Source: Synaphobranchus kaupii (lineage: Eukaryota > Chordata > Actinopteri > Anguilliformes > Synaphobranchidae). Taken from it: a stretch of DNA of 64,000 nt. The notes under the pieces are model-generated. The model saw only the letters and a program-made list of their open reading frames with translations. It had not been told where the DNA came from and did no database searches. Made by a program: the position numbers and the translations under genes. Shown here in pieces: positions 1 through 9,880 of the stretch (the stretch's first letter is position 1; each line of letters starts with the position of its first letter). The stretch lies in assembly GCA_029718625.1 (NCBI GenBank), contig CM056376.1, positions 93,663,945 through 93,727,944 of the forward strand, read 5' to 3'.

Positions 1-639
1 GCTTCTTTTCCATTCGGTTATCCTCCAGTGCTGGACGACTGCACTACACAACAGAGCAACTAAGGTAACCGCCCCTGGCATACTGTATGCCCACCAACCA
101 GAGCAACACCCCCCCCCCCCCCCCCCCCCCCCGCCCCAGGGCGATGTAAAGGATGTGCTCTTACACTATGTCCTTTCTTGGCACTGCGGTGGTCAGGATT
201 CTGTCCTGCATCACTGTACCGGGAGGTAGCTCTTTAGCACGATAAGCTAGCCCCCCCAACTCGCTCATTAGTTTCTTTAAATCCTAAAAAAGTGTCCCAG
301 TTTGTTTACGACTCGGTGGCCTGGATTCACTCAACAGCCGTCCTGAACCTCGTCACAGCTCACAAATGAATGCAAATATTTGTCCTTTTTTCTTCAGACA
401 AGCAGCTTGGGGAGTTCAGCACTCGCCGAAATGAAGTTGTGTTTACGAACGGGGGGAAAAAAAACAAACGCCTGAATTTATATTTAATCCAAAGTTAAGG
501 AAAAATGTTGACTGAACCCAGGCCAGCGTCACTGTCGTCCTCTCTCCGTGTGTGTGTAGACTGTAAGTATCCCCATGGCAGCACATTACAGTGTGATTCT
601 CCCGCTCGTTTCGGCGTCACACGGCGCTCTGTGCGGTAC
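1..639 (-). other. reln: reln intron (3' side of window)
   Basis: Intron sequence below the last visible exon. It holds a 24-base C run and otherwise unremarkable AT/GC-mixed DNA. I looked for the next reln exon on the minus strand and did not find it. Confidence 0.7.
109..132. repeat. poly-C/poly-G tract, 24 nt
   Basis: Twenty-four consecutive C followed by GCCCC. On the reln sense strand this is poly-G. Its length is likely to be unstable and approximate in the assembly. Confidence 0.9.
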
Positions 640-873
640 CTGGCCTGAGAGCTGTCCAGGGGGGAGGTGACCAGGTGCCTCCGGCTGTCTCGATTGAACA
701 CCAGGGCCTTGCCGCTGGCCAGCACGCCGCAGCCGAAGCTGACCTCGGCCCCGCGCAGCGACGAGAAGCTGTGATAGGACGAGAGGCGGGCGCTGGAGAA
801 GCCCTCCGACAGGAAGGCGGGGAAGGTCTGAGACGCCAGCTCGCACGCCGGCCCGCTGAAACCCGGGTCACAC
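640..873 (-). CDS. reln: reln exon: EGF 1 end and start of repeat 1B (about residues 690-768)
   Basis: 234 nt encoding 77 complete codons: [77 protein letters not shown] plus two bases of Arg. It completes the EGF module and opens subrepeat 1B ([14 protein letters not shown]). The acceptor is tcctgtcag and the donor is AG|gtaccg. It is the most 3' reln exon in the window; the next exon (FLQFTLRLG in human) is not found in 1-639. Confidence 0.97.
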
Positions 874-1688
874 CTGACAGGACAAAACAGGGTCACACCT
901 GACATGACAAAACAGGGTCTGACTTCTGATGGGCCAAAACAGGGTCTGAATTTTGATGGCCCCTTTATTTCAATGTACAAAAGCCCCTCCTATCACTGCA
1001 GTAGCCTCTGCCAATTGGAGAGAGCACAGAACAGCATGTTTATCAGGCAGTGCTTGCAGCCACCCTGCAGTTTACAAGCTGAGCTGGTAGTGCAGGTACA
1101 TGACCAACTGTGATGCAGGGGCTAAGTTGCTAACTGAAAGCCTGACTCCCCAGGTGATTGTGTATCAGTCTGTATGAGTGCTGAACAGAGCTGCCATTGG
1201 TACAGCCAGGACTCCTTTCTGGTGCATAGGGTGCATTGTACCAGGAAACAGTGCTTTAGACCACCCATGCACCCAGAGAAAATTTCTACTCCTTTTTACA
1301 AAAAGACCATCTCTTCATGACCTTAACTTTCAATTAGACTGGGAAGTTAAAAAGAAGAAAAAACATAAAAAATGTAAAAAAAATTGCATCACAATACCCA
1401 CACAATAGCCGTTTTACAACTATCCTCATCCATTGCACACGTTGTTTCTTTGACATACCAAACTTTCTGAAGGAAAAAGGGTTAAAAGAGAGAGGGCAGA
1501 GATTAGAGGAGGCAGGGAGGGAGAAGGTGAAAGAGGGAGAGAGGGAGAGATGGATGGGAAAAGAGGAAAGGTGTGGGGGGGGAGGAGATTTACAGTGGAC
1601 CCTGATGGGAATTAAGTTCAAGGTGAAGGTTGAGCCTCCTGTGATGCGTTTACTGCTGATGAGTTCAGTGAGTGACAGGTTAACGTAC
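874..1688 (-). other. reln: reln intron, 815 nt
   Basis: No gene seen. It contains three degenerate copies of a roughly 20-30 nt unit (tgacaaaacagggtc) at about 876-955 just outside the exon, and a purine-rich tract at 1470-1590. Confidence 0.7.
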
Positions 1689-1755
1689 TTGCAGCCAGTG
1701 CGGGTGCAGTGTCCTCTCCCTGAGCAGAAGCGCAGGCAGGACGGACCCACGTACA
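1689..1755 (-). CDS. reln: reln exon: first half of EGF-like module 1 (about residues 668-690)
   Basis: 67 nt encoding (V)[21 protein letters not shown] and two bases of Lys. It carries the first three Cys of EGF module 1 (C-x3-CSGRG-x-C) and the next Cys. The acceptor is gtcttgcag and the donor is AA|gtacgt. The EGF module is split between this exon and the one at 640-873, as in mammalian reelin. Confidence 0.96.
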
Positions 1756-2173
1756 CTGCAAGACAGGACAGACAGACGGACGCATGGTGTTAGTCATTTC
1801 CCTGCTTTTTACAAATTTTTAAAAAAAAACTTTTCTAGGGCTTCTGCAGCTTTACCGGACAGCACAGTGCAGAGAGCAAGGGAGAATGGGAGCGAGAAAG
1901 AGAGACGCGCGACAAAGGCCACACGGCTGGACTCCAACCGCAGACGCCTCGGCTGCGACGAGCACGCAGACATCGCTCCACAGGCCACGCCACCGAAACA
2001 CCCGAGAGACTTATACTGAGTGCTGTGCTTTTCTTTTTCTATGAGCCACGAGGAAACAGACAGTGCAGCGCTAAAAGCATACAGGGAAGGCTCGTGTATT
2101 AATGCTCAAAGCGCACAGACAGGAGAGCACAGGCTTATCGCTTAAAAGCAGAGGAGAAGCCTCGTGGGCTCAC

Positions 2174-2283
2174 CGTTATCAATGGCCCACATGTTCCCAG
2201 GGCCCAGCCCGGTCTGTTTCCAGCGGAACCGGGTGCTCTCCGTCAGGGCCGCGTTGGGCAGCGGGATGGATATCCTGGTCCAC
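2174..2283 (-). CDS. reln: reln exon: repeat 1A end (about residues 631-668)
   Basis: 110 nt encoding (G)[36 protein letters not shown](V). The RFRW-x-Q and WAIDN motifs close a reelin subrepeat just before its EGF module. The acceptor is ccccctgcag and the donor is G|gtgagc. All split codons at its edges are restored by the neighbouring exons. Confidence 0.97.
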
Positions 2284-2407
2284 CTGCAGGGGGCGACACA
2301 AGCACACAGGAGTGAGCGGGCTGCCGGTGGAACGCGGCGTACGGGTGTAGAGGCTCCGCCCCTTCGCGCCCGCGTGAACCCCGAGGCTGCGGCTCGGCCG
2401 GACTGAC

Positions 2408-2536
2408 CCGCTGTAGTTTTCGGAGGAGTAGACGGTGCTGTGGGGGAGGTGGGGCCCGGCGCACAGCTCAGGGAGGCACTCCGTGTGCAGGAGGGACCAC
2501 GAGCGACCCTGGTTGGTGGAGAACTCCAAATTGACA
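2408..2536 (-). CDS. reln: reln exon: repeat 1A Asp-box/BNR (about residues 588-631)
   Basis: 129 nt encoding (S)[42 protein letters not shown](G). It contains the first Asp-box/BNR motif ([10 protein letters not shown]-x-[DN]-x-G-x-x-W). From CLPE onward it is almost identical to mammals. The sequon N-Y-S is conserved. The acceptor is gttgccag and the donor is GG|gtcagt. Confidence 0.97.
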
Positions 2537-2780
2537 CTGGCAACACAGCAAGAGGGAAGATGTACGGCAATTTATCCTCAAAAACAACCACCCGGAACAT
2601 AACACAAGAACATAAAAAAGCAAATAAGGCAATGAAGCATCTGGTGAGGCTATGAAAGCTCTCCACAGCGTCCTGTGTATTCCAGACACGTCACCGATCG
2701 GGAATTAACTGAGAGAAATATTGATTTATGTGAATTACAATGCGCCGTGCTGGCGATGCGTGCGTCGGCGGGAGCCGCAC

Positions 2781-2989
2781 CTGTTGGCGGGCTGGTAGGA
2801 GCCGCAGCCCAGGTTGATGGAGAACTGGGCCACGTGCGTGTGCGTGCCGGGCACCACAGGCAGCAGCTGCATGAAGTCCAGGGCCCAGACGTGGCGGTTG
2901 GCTCCGCCGTGGGTCCGCTGCTCCAGGCAGAACTGGGTCACCGGGGTCTGCAGCTCGGTGGGCAGGGCCACCGAAACCACCGCAGGAGT
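2781..2989 (-). CDS. reln: reln exon: repeat 1A (about residues 519-588)
   Basis: 209 nt encoding 69 residues: [60 protein letters not shown] and GCGSYQPAN plus two bases of Ser. VWALDF and QFSINLGCG are reelin signatures. The acceptor is ctctcccctgcag. The donor is AG|gtgcgg, a slightly unusual 5' splice site with C at +4. A long polypyrimidine tract on the sense strand lies just upstream of the acceptor. Confidence 0.96.
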
Positions 2990-3125
2990 CTGCAGGGGAG
3001 AGAGTGAGAGAGGAGGAGTGGAGAGAGAGAGAAGAGAGAAGGGAGAGGGAAAGGGTAGAATGAGAGGGTGAGGAGTAAGAGAAAGGGAGAGGGAGAAGAG
3101 GAGAGGGGGATGAGAGGAGGGTGGA
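2990..3125. repeat. purine-rich (GA) tract next to reln exon
   Basis: Degenerate GAGAGG/GGGAGA repeats on the plus strand. On the reln sense strand this is a long polypyrimidine tract running directly into the acceptor of exon 2781-2989. Confidence 0.85.
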
Positions 3126-3732
3126 GTGCACAAGGGTATGGGAGGAAGAAACACAAGCTGAAATTATTGCGTTTGCATAGCTGGGGCTGTATGCATTGTG
3201 TAAAGAATCATTATGGAAATGCTATTTATTATGTATGTATTAATGGTAAAGTATTACCTATACTATGGGACCAATTTGGCTGAGTTTAGCACATCAGCTA
3301 CATTAAAACTATGCCACAGGTTGACTCATCAGTGGTCCATGGTGTTGGTGAATAGGTGTGGGGCTCAAGTGTTCAGAAAAGCCAAGTGTTCAGTAGTGCT
3401 TACGGTCTGGTAAATGTTTGTGTACAGTTAATATTAGTATTTAGTAAAATGGTTTGAGTTCCGTGGAACCTTGCGTTAAATATTGTTAAGTCTGCAGTGT
3501 TCAGTAAAATAACCTGTTTTCCATAGTGCTCAGTGATCAGTTACATTTTATATGTACATTTAGGCATTTTGCAGACGCTCTTATTTAAAGCAAAGATATA
3601 GAATACAGCCCAACCATACTAACGCCCAGTAGTGTTTGGTGTTCAGTAAAACGGTCTGTTTTCTGTACTGTTTAATGATTAGTAAACCAGAAGGTGTGTT
3701 GTAATTTGTAGCATGCAGTAGACCAGTTTTAC
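3126..3732 (-). other. reln: reln intron remainder
   Basis: AT-rich. A fragment at about 3543-3590 (tacatttaggcattttgcag, then acgctctta) resembles the conserved portion of common teleost SINEs. Phrases of the type 'gtgttcagtaaaa..ggtctgtttt' recur at about 3370, 3440, 3490 and 3640, suggesting a decayed tandem repeat. No exon is seen. Confidence 0.5.
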
Positions 3733-3848
3733 CCTATAGGATGAGTACGGCAGGGTGTCCAACAGCATGTGCTCTCTCCGCCCCTCTGATCGGCCGAAGA
3801 GGATGACGTCGTTTTCGTGGGACTCTCCAGGGTCGCACTGTCCCCCAC
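3733..3848 (-). CDS. reln: reln exon: repeat 1A (about residues 481-518)
   Basis: 116 nt encoding (G)[42 protein letters not shown]-x-SHEND-x-IL and YSSY match reelin. The acceptor is ttgtgtggcag and the donor is gtaaaa, phase 0. Using that acceptor the junction reads M-G-G-G-Q-C, one residue longer than human M-G-G-I-C. No alternative AG keeps the frame, so this looks like a real one-residue insertion. Confidence 0.94.
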
Positions 3849-3945
3849 CTGCCACACAACACAGTCGCAGTCAGTCAGTCCTACATCACCGCGGGTAGCA
3901 GCAGATTTGGGAGAGGGCCGGGGGCGGGGTCGCGTCCGTGCGTAC

Positions 3946-4097
3946 CCATGGAGAAGTGAAAGCGCAGGTTGCCGTAGGACGTGACGTCCAGGTAGGGCGT
4001 GCACACTTTCCTCTCCCCGTCCCGTAGGAAAACCAACGCCAAGCCCGACTCCACCTCACCACACTGTGCCCCGTACACTGCCCCCTCTATGTCCCAG
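3946..4097 (-). CDS. reln: reln exon: start of reelin repeat 1A (about residues 431-481)
   Basis: 152 nt encoding (G)[38 protein letters not shown] and [12 protein letters not shown](G). The CG-x(3)-SGL-x(3)-F-x-DGER pattern is the characteristic opening of a reelin subrepeat. The acceptor follows a CT-rich tract (tctctctccag) and the donor is G|gtacgc. The intron below it is only 97 nt. Confidence 0.96.
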
Positions 4098-4176
4098 CTG
4101 GAGAGAGAGAGAGAGGTGACACTTATTACTTGTCATGTTTTTTTGTATTGTTACTATGATTAATCGTTGATATAAT

Positions 4177-4270
4177 TACGCTTTGGCAATATGTATTTTT
4201 AAATATGTCATGCCAATAAAGTATTTGAATTTGAAATTTGAAAGAGAGAGAGAGAGAGAGAGAAAGAGAG
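4177..4270 (+). repeat. ATAAAG/TTTGAATTTGAA motif followed by (GA)n
   Basis: The sequence ctttggcaatatg...catgccaataaagt...tttgaatttgaaattt is followed directly by (GA)n. The same arrangement recurs at 7724-7843, and a partial copy is at 19738-19800. It is probably a dispersed repeat with a microsatellite tail. Confidence 0.7.
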
Positions 4271-5572
4271 ATATGATGGACAAATCTCTTGACACTTCTG
4301 TTCGGTAACAGAGATAAGATGGACCCATTTCCATAACTGTCCCAGATGAGGGTATGGACAGATTCCTCCAGAGAGAGTAAGCACACATCTCCCTGTACAC
4401 TGCGGTGAAGGGGAGAATACATTCCTTCACACGGTGTCACACAGAGAGAGGCGCAGTCTGCAGACGAAGGAGCGCGCGACGCGCGGGTCTCTCCGCCGCT
4501 CCGCGGCTCTTCAAACGCTCCCTTCCCTGGGCGGCGCTGAGTGAGATTACAGGACGGCGGGACTGGGAGGCTTGGTGGAGGGTCTCATTAGCGCTGACAG
4601 CAGTGTGCGCGCCCCACAGCCGCATCGGGCCCGGGCTCAGACAGGGAGGCGCACGCCCACCTGCACCACACAAGGTTCCTGACGGCCTTTTCCCAGAACG
4701 CCGCGGCCTGACTGGCGCTCCGGACGTCCCCATTAAGCCCGTGTGCAGCTGTCTTCAGAGTTAAATTGGAGGGAGGGAGGGGATGTTGTAAATCTACCTG
4801 TGTGTTTTCCTCTCATTAGCAGAGATGGTGCACACGCATGCAGGCGCGGGAGGACCGTTGTAAAGGAAGCTCCTCTCTCCCTCTCCGTCTCTCATTAATG
4901 CAGCCCATGCTGCCGGTGACACCTGCCTGGAAACCCTCGTCATATTAGCTAAGGTAAGTGCAGTGGGGCCTCGTCTCTCGTCCCCAGAGCCCAACACTCC
5001 TTTCCTGGAGTCATGTGACTCCTGACACCTTTGTGTGATGCTCAGATCTGTGGTCTCTTTGTGCTGTTCTCATTAACCATCTATACGGCATCCTGTCACC
5101 TGCTGCTGCTGCTACGTGCTACTCAGGCTAGTGCTCTCTCATTACCTGCCCCTGCTCTCCCTGCCTGCTCACTGTGTGTGTGAGTGTGTGTGTGTGTGTG
5201 CATTTGCTTGTGTCTATATTTGTGCTCGTGTGTGTGAATTAGTCTGTTATGTACAATGTGTTTGTGCGTGCATATAAGTGTTTGTTTGTGCTTGAATGTG
5301 CATGCGTGATTGAGTGTGTCCGTTCTTCAGCATACACATAGGAATGTGTATGCTTGTGTGTGTGTGTGGGTCTGTGTGTGTGTGTGTGTTGAGAAAGATA
5401 AAGAGAGAGAAAGACAGAGCAGGTGGGAGACTGTCAGGGACAGGGTGTATGAAGTATCTGGTTAACAGCAGTGGGGACACTAAGGCACCCACAGCTACAC
5501 TCTCCACACTGAAATATTGATTCTCTGTGCAGCTGTGAAGTGACAATATGACACACAGAGCACTATGACACG

Positions 5573-6112
5573 GGCCACTGAGACACATGGGGAACTGAGA
5601 CATGGGGCACTGAGACATGGGGCACTGAGACATGGGGGGACTGAGACATGGGGAACTGAGACATGGGGAACTGAGACATGGGGCACTGAGACATGGGGCA
5701 CTGAGACATGGGGGGACTGAGACATGGGGAACTGAGACATGGGGCACTGAGACATGGGGAACTGAGACATGGGGCACTGAGACATGGGGCACTGAGACAT
5801 GGGGAACTGAGACATGGGGGGACTGAGACATGGGGCACTGAGACACATGGGGGGACTGAGACATGGGGCACTGAGACATGGGGAACTGAGACATGGGGCA
5901 CTGAGACATGGGGAACTGAGACATGGGGCACTGAGACATGGGGAACTGAGACATGGGGCACTGAGACATGGGGCACTGAGACACATGGGGGGACTGAGAC
6001 ATGGGGCACTGAGACACATGGGGAACTGAGACATGGAGCACTGAGACATGGGGCACTGAGACACATGGAGCACTGAGACACATGGAGCACTGAGACACAT
6101 GGGGAACTGTGA
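5573..6112. repeat. 15-16 bp minisatellite (ACTGAGACATGGGGC), about 35 copies
   Basis: Tandem units of the form ACTGAGACATGGGG[C/A]. Three interspersed variants are seen: GGGGC, GGGGA and a GGGGGG version one base longer. Some units carry an extra CA (acacatgg). Short spurious reading frames appear on both strands because few units contain stops. It lies within a reln intron. Confidence 0.97.
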
Positions 6113-6526
6113 CAGGCATATCTGGGAAAAACACTGTCTGCACTGTGTGTCATAAGGGTAGTTGTAGGGAGGTAATAAAGTGTGACCTGAGTGAAAGCAG
6201 TGCTCAAAGTTTTGTGAAGGGAATTCAGTGTTGGTCTTCACTAAGACAGGCCCCTGCCTGCAGACACTGCCCTTGGAGAAATGCACACTGTGAGAATTTC
6301 AGCACCATGGAGAGCTTCCCCAGAACCTCAGAAGCTCCACAAGGGCTCTCCCAGAGCACATCTCAGCACAGAAGCAGGAAGGCTTTCACATACCCATGCA
6401 CAACATCAAGGGCCTCCATTTATCAGCCAACAGTACACCAGGGTTCCAGTTCCCCGACTGACATCATCAACACAAAAACGGGGCCGGGCCGTCATGGGTC
6501 GCCGCGACGACTTCACCGGTACTCAC

Positions 6527-6672
6527 CCCGAGGGGGGGCTCTCAAACTCTTCCTCCCAGTAGCTGCGCCCCTCTTCACGGTGCAGGTCGATATCTCGCGT
6601 GGAGGCAAAGCTATGGCCCGACATCTCGTTTCCATGGAAATACAGGGCGTTGCCCTCTGACTGACAGGCGTG
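6527..6672 (-). CDS. reln: reln exon: linker to repeat 1 (about residues 382-430)
   Basis: 146 nt encoding [30 protein letters not shown] and a variable acidic stretch ending EEEFESPPS(G). It matches human HSCQSDGNSIYFHGNE and ATTRDVDL with the same overall length. It is phase 0 at the acceptor (ttctcaccag), and the donor GG|gtgagt leaves a split Gly codon. The next unit of reelin repeat 1 starts in the following exon. Confidence 0.95.
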
Positions 6673-7193
6673 CTGGTGAGAAGAGATGTGCAAAGTTATG
6701 GACACAATACAACTCATAAATGATCTATAATAGGATTCCCCATTGGTTTCAACATTTAACCCACATCTTAAAATACTATATACACTCTCAGAAAAAAATG
6801 TACGAAAAGTGCCTAAAAAGGTATAAAACATACTTATTAGTACCCAAGTAGAACATTATTGTACTTTCAGGGTACATTTGGGAAATTTGTTCCTTAAAGA
6901 ACAAAAAAGTACCTCCACTCTACCTTTATTTCTAAGAGTGCATTTGTGTTTATATTAGCATTTATATACGTATTAGTATCTTACGATAGATCCATTGAGT
7001 ATTTCATTTATTATAGTCTTTACACAATTACATTGCACGGATGAGTGCAGAATGCCAATGTGCTTATCCGAAGGTGAATTCAGTCGACGCTCCAAACCGG
7101 CCGTTTTTCTCTGCGCTGTTTATATCTAATTTGCGTGGTGTTAAATGCTAGGCTAAGCAGAAAACCCTGCGACGGGCCCGAGCGGCGCGCTAC
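6673..7193 (-). other. reln: reln intron, 521 nt
   Basis: Contains the short inverted-repeat element at 6782-6941. The rest is AT-rich with no recognisable feature. Confidence 0.7.
6782..6941. mobile_element. short MITE with ACACTCT(T/C)AGAAA ends
   Basis: 160-bp element with imperfect terminal inverted repeats: acactctcagaaaaaaatgt at the left, and tgcactcttagaaataaagg as the reverse complement of the right end. The interior includes gtactttcagggtacatttg and guttering AT-rich DNA, resembling short non-autonomous DNA elements common in teleosts. No target-site duplication was confirmed. Confidence 0.7.
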
Positions 7194-7434
7194 CTTGACG
7201 GTGGCTCCGGGGAAGAAGAGCCAGTTGGCGGTGTCTGGAGGATCCAGGCTGTCCTCCAGCAGCGGGGGCCGGTGTGCCGTGTTCACCAGGAGCACGTTGT
7301 CCAGGGCCCAGCAGGACTCGTACCCCTCGGGCCCGACCACGGGCTCCTGGGCCCAGCGCAGGCGTACCCCCTCGCCCCGGGACTGCAGGGGCAGGGGAAG
7401 GAGGTGCACCACCGTGGTGCTGTTGGACGGGGCT
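7194..7434 (-). CDS. reln: reln exon: CR-50 region and linker to repeat 1 (about residues 302-381)
   Basis: At 241 nt this is the largest exon in the window. It encodes 80 residues from (R)[15 protein letters not shown] through [18 protein letters not shown] to [20 protein letters not shown] and VK. The sequon N-S-T matches the human N-V-S position. The CWALDN motif is typical of reelin-family beta-sandwich units. The acceptor is gtgtgacag and the donor is gtagcg, ending in phase 0. GC content is high compared with the AT-rich introns. Confidence 0.97.
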
Positions 7435-7548
7435 CTGTCACACACAGACACACACAGCGGCCAGAGTGAGAAAAGCAGACTCCATCTGCTGCAGAGCTTC
7501 AGCTTCTACAACTTTTCATGCCTGAGCCTATGAAATCTAGTGCTGAAA

Positions 7549-7560
7549 CAGAGAGAGAGG

Positions 7561-7649
<89 letters not shown>

Positions 7650-7655
7650 AAAGAG
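7549..7655. repeat. (GA)n microsatellite
   Basis: About 100 nt of nearly pure GA on the plus strand; CT on the reln sense strand. Confidence 0.95.
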
Positions 7656-7723
7656 AGACACAGAAATATAGATGCAAAGAGAGATAGTGAGAGAGAGAAG
7701 CAGCGATAGAGAGATAAAGTTAG

Positions 7724-7788
7724 CAATTGCTTTGGCAACACTATGCTGATGTGTGGTCATACCAATGAAGCTCATTTGAATTTGAAAC

Positions 7789-7843
<55 letters not shown>
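7724..7843 (+). repeat. second copy of TTTGAATTTGAA motif with (GA)n tail
   Basis: The sequence gcaattgctttggcaacact...ataccaatgaagctcatttg, then aatttgaaac, is followed by a (GA)n of about 45 nt. It is the same arrangement as at 4177-4270. Confidence 0.7.
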
Positions 7844-7845
<2 letters not shown>

Positions 7846-7999
7846 CAGGGATATAGATGCAGAGAGACGTGTGAAATGACATGATGCGTCACAAGTGGGG
7901 AGGTGTGAGAAAGAAAAAGGGAGGAGAGAAAGAGAGAGGAGGAGGAAGTGTTGGTGACAGATGGAGAGACAGGGGGACGGAACTCGGTGTGTGGATGGC

Positions 8000-8036
<37 letters not shown>

Positions 8037-8087
8037 AGATGATAGAGAGCAATAATAAATGGAGTGATGAATGGGGGGAAGAGAGAC

Positions 8088-8184
8088 CTGATCTTCTCCA
8101 GGGTGGTCCACTCATCCGAGCCGTTCAGACTGAAGGCAACGTTGATGCAGGGGTCCGAGTAACTGAAGCGACACGAGCCTGAAC
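8088..8184 (-). CDS. reln: reln exon: CR-50 region (about residues 269-301)
   Basis: 97 nt encoding (G)[31 protein letters not shown](R). [11 protein letters not shown] and LEKIR are conserved with mammals, and the centre is diverged. The sequon N-G-S aligns with human N-N-S. The acceptor is cccctcag and the donor is AG|gtctct. The flanking introns contain (GA)n and (CAGA)n tracts. Confidence 0.94.
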
Positions 8185-8193
8185 CTGAGGGGC

Positions 8194-8197
8194 AGTC

Positions 8198-8229
<32 letters not shown>

Positions 8230-8230
8230 G
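8194..8230. repeat. (CAGA)n tetranucleotide repeat
   Basis: About nine units of CAGA just upstream, in reln orientation, of exon 8088-8184. Confidence 0.95.
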
Positions 8231-8883
8231 GGGGTTGACAAAGGAGTGTAGAGGAGAAGACAGAAGAAAAACACATTCAGACTTCTTGGCTTGACAAGGC
8301 TGTGCATTAACATCACTCTGAAATAGAGGGGGAACCGGACTGGTAGAAATGTAATGTGTCAGCTTTTTTCATCAATTCAATTTCCTCCATTTGCCGAGCT
8401 GTGATCCACTCCTGCCCTCTGGGGCTACAGGCAGCCAGTAGCTAAGCCCTTCATTCTAAATGATGTAGAAACGATGTCTAAAAGGTGTCACGGAGAAAAA
8501 AAAGACAGCAGTGAATGGCCAGCTTAGCTGTTCTGAGAAGCATTACAGCGGGGGGAGGGTGCTGAGGACTTGGAATGCACTGCTTTAAAGTGCTGGAGGA
8601 CAGGGACTGCAGCCCTCTTCCCCTCCACCGGGGGCAGAGAAGCGGGACCCGAGGGGCAAGGGCGCCAGAAGGTCAAGGGTCACTAATGGAGACAGCGGGA
8701 CAGCCAATTCATGAGTGCACACTGTGGCTGTGGTGTTCCTCGCCCCTATCTCTGTCCCGCAGAGACACGTACATGCACCTGACCTCACTGACCTCTGACC
8801 TCTCACACATCTCATATTCATGACGTAAACATAGCCTCCCACCTATGTATGTGTGATATATATATATATGTATACTGTATATA

Positions 8884-9880
8884 CAGTGACACATTTTTTG
8901 TTATTTTGGTTGTGTACTCTAGCACTTTGAGTTTGAAAGGATACAATGCATAATAAAGTAATACTTTTTTATATTTGGTCACATATTCTTTACATGCCAT
9001 GACTTCCTGATGTCTGTGACCCAACAACATCAAAAGACTCTTGATATATTATTTTCTGGTACACCTACAAGCGATACTATAACCCCTCTGCATTTGAATG
9101 GATCTCTATGGGAATTGGGGGGTGGGACTAGATTTAGCTGTAAATTACACTGGAACAGTATGGAACACATGGTTGGCTAAATGGAACTAAGCCATCAAGG
9201 GTCTGACGTATCAAACAAGCCTTAAACCATCCCTCTGCTAACAAACATGCAGTAGATATGGATGGATAACTTGAAGGGTTTCTTCTCCTGACTTATTTTT
9301 CCATAGAGTTCAATAGGAAAATGTGTCAGGAGAAACAAACCTTAAAGTGATCCTTCCACATCTACTGCATATCTGGGAGCAGAGTGATGGTTTGAGGCTC
9401 GTTTGATACCACAGACCCTTGATAACTTACAGCCATTTTGCCAACCATGTATTCCCTACTGTTCCAGCATAATTTACAGCTAAATCTAGTCCCACCCCCC
9501 AATTCCCACAGAGATCCATTCAAATGCAGAGAAGTTATAGTATCGCTTGTAAGAGTACCAGAAAATAAGATATCTTTAAGTCTTTTGATGTTGTTGGGTC
9601 ACAGACATCAGGAAGTCATGGAATGCAAAGGATATGCGACCAAATATTAAAAATGATTACTTTATTCTACAGTATGTTAAACTGTCCAATATTTTTTAAG
9701 GCCCGAAAATGGGGGGACTATGTACAAACGGTTCTATAATTTCTAAACGGTTCATCCGATCTGGATGAAAATATACTCAAATTAAAGCTGACAGTCTGCA
9801 CTTCAACCTCATTGTCATTGTATCCTTTCAAACTCAAAGTGCTAGAATACAGAACCAAAATAACAAAAAATGTGTCACTG
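8884..9880. mobile_element. 1-kb palindromic (foldback) non-autonomous DNA element, copy 1
   Basis: The two halves are imperfect inverted repeats. The left end CAGTGACACATTTTTTGTTA is mirrored by taacaaaaaatgtgtcactg at the right end. Inner blocks such as ctagatttagctgtaaatta (9129 on) are mirrored by taatttacagctaaatctag (9470 on). The right side extends to a Tc1-like end (gctcactg|TA at 9906). The terminal sequence resembles a very common teleost Tc1/mariner-type non-autonomous family; that name is from memory and unverified. No transposase ORF is present. A second core copy lies at 27640-28192. Confidence 0.85.

Larger units (their letters stand above)
4098..6526 (-). other. reln: reln intron, 2.4 kb
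   Basis: Holds a (GA)n tract with an associated motif (4177-4270), a GC-rich stretch at 4440-4740 without a recognisable exon, TG-rich DNA at 5175-5400 and the 15-bp minisatellite at 5573-6112. No additional reln exon is seen. Confidence 0.7.
7435..8087 (-). other. reln: reln intron, 653 nt
   Basis: Dominated by three (GA)n tracts (7549-7655, 7796-7843, 8001-8033) and the recurring TTTGAATTTGAAA motif at 7778-7791. No coding content. Confidence 0.75.

Noticed and set aside
2691..3154. Ser/Leu/Pro-rich extension of the reln exon frame beyond 2989
   Set aside because: It is read-through into the polypyrimidine tract; a canonical acceptor at 2989 and the matching phase with the next exon set the boundary.
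4440..4760. GC-rich open frames on both strands
   Set aside because: They lie between two reln exons that already join in phase, match no reelin sequence and have no splice signals.
5247..6286. Long Ser/Pro/Cys-rich frames over the 15-bp minisatellite
   Set aside because: Three overlapping frames of the same repeat are open at once, and composition follows the repeat unit.
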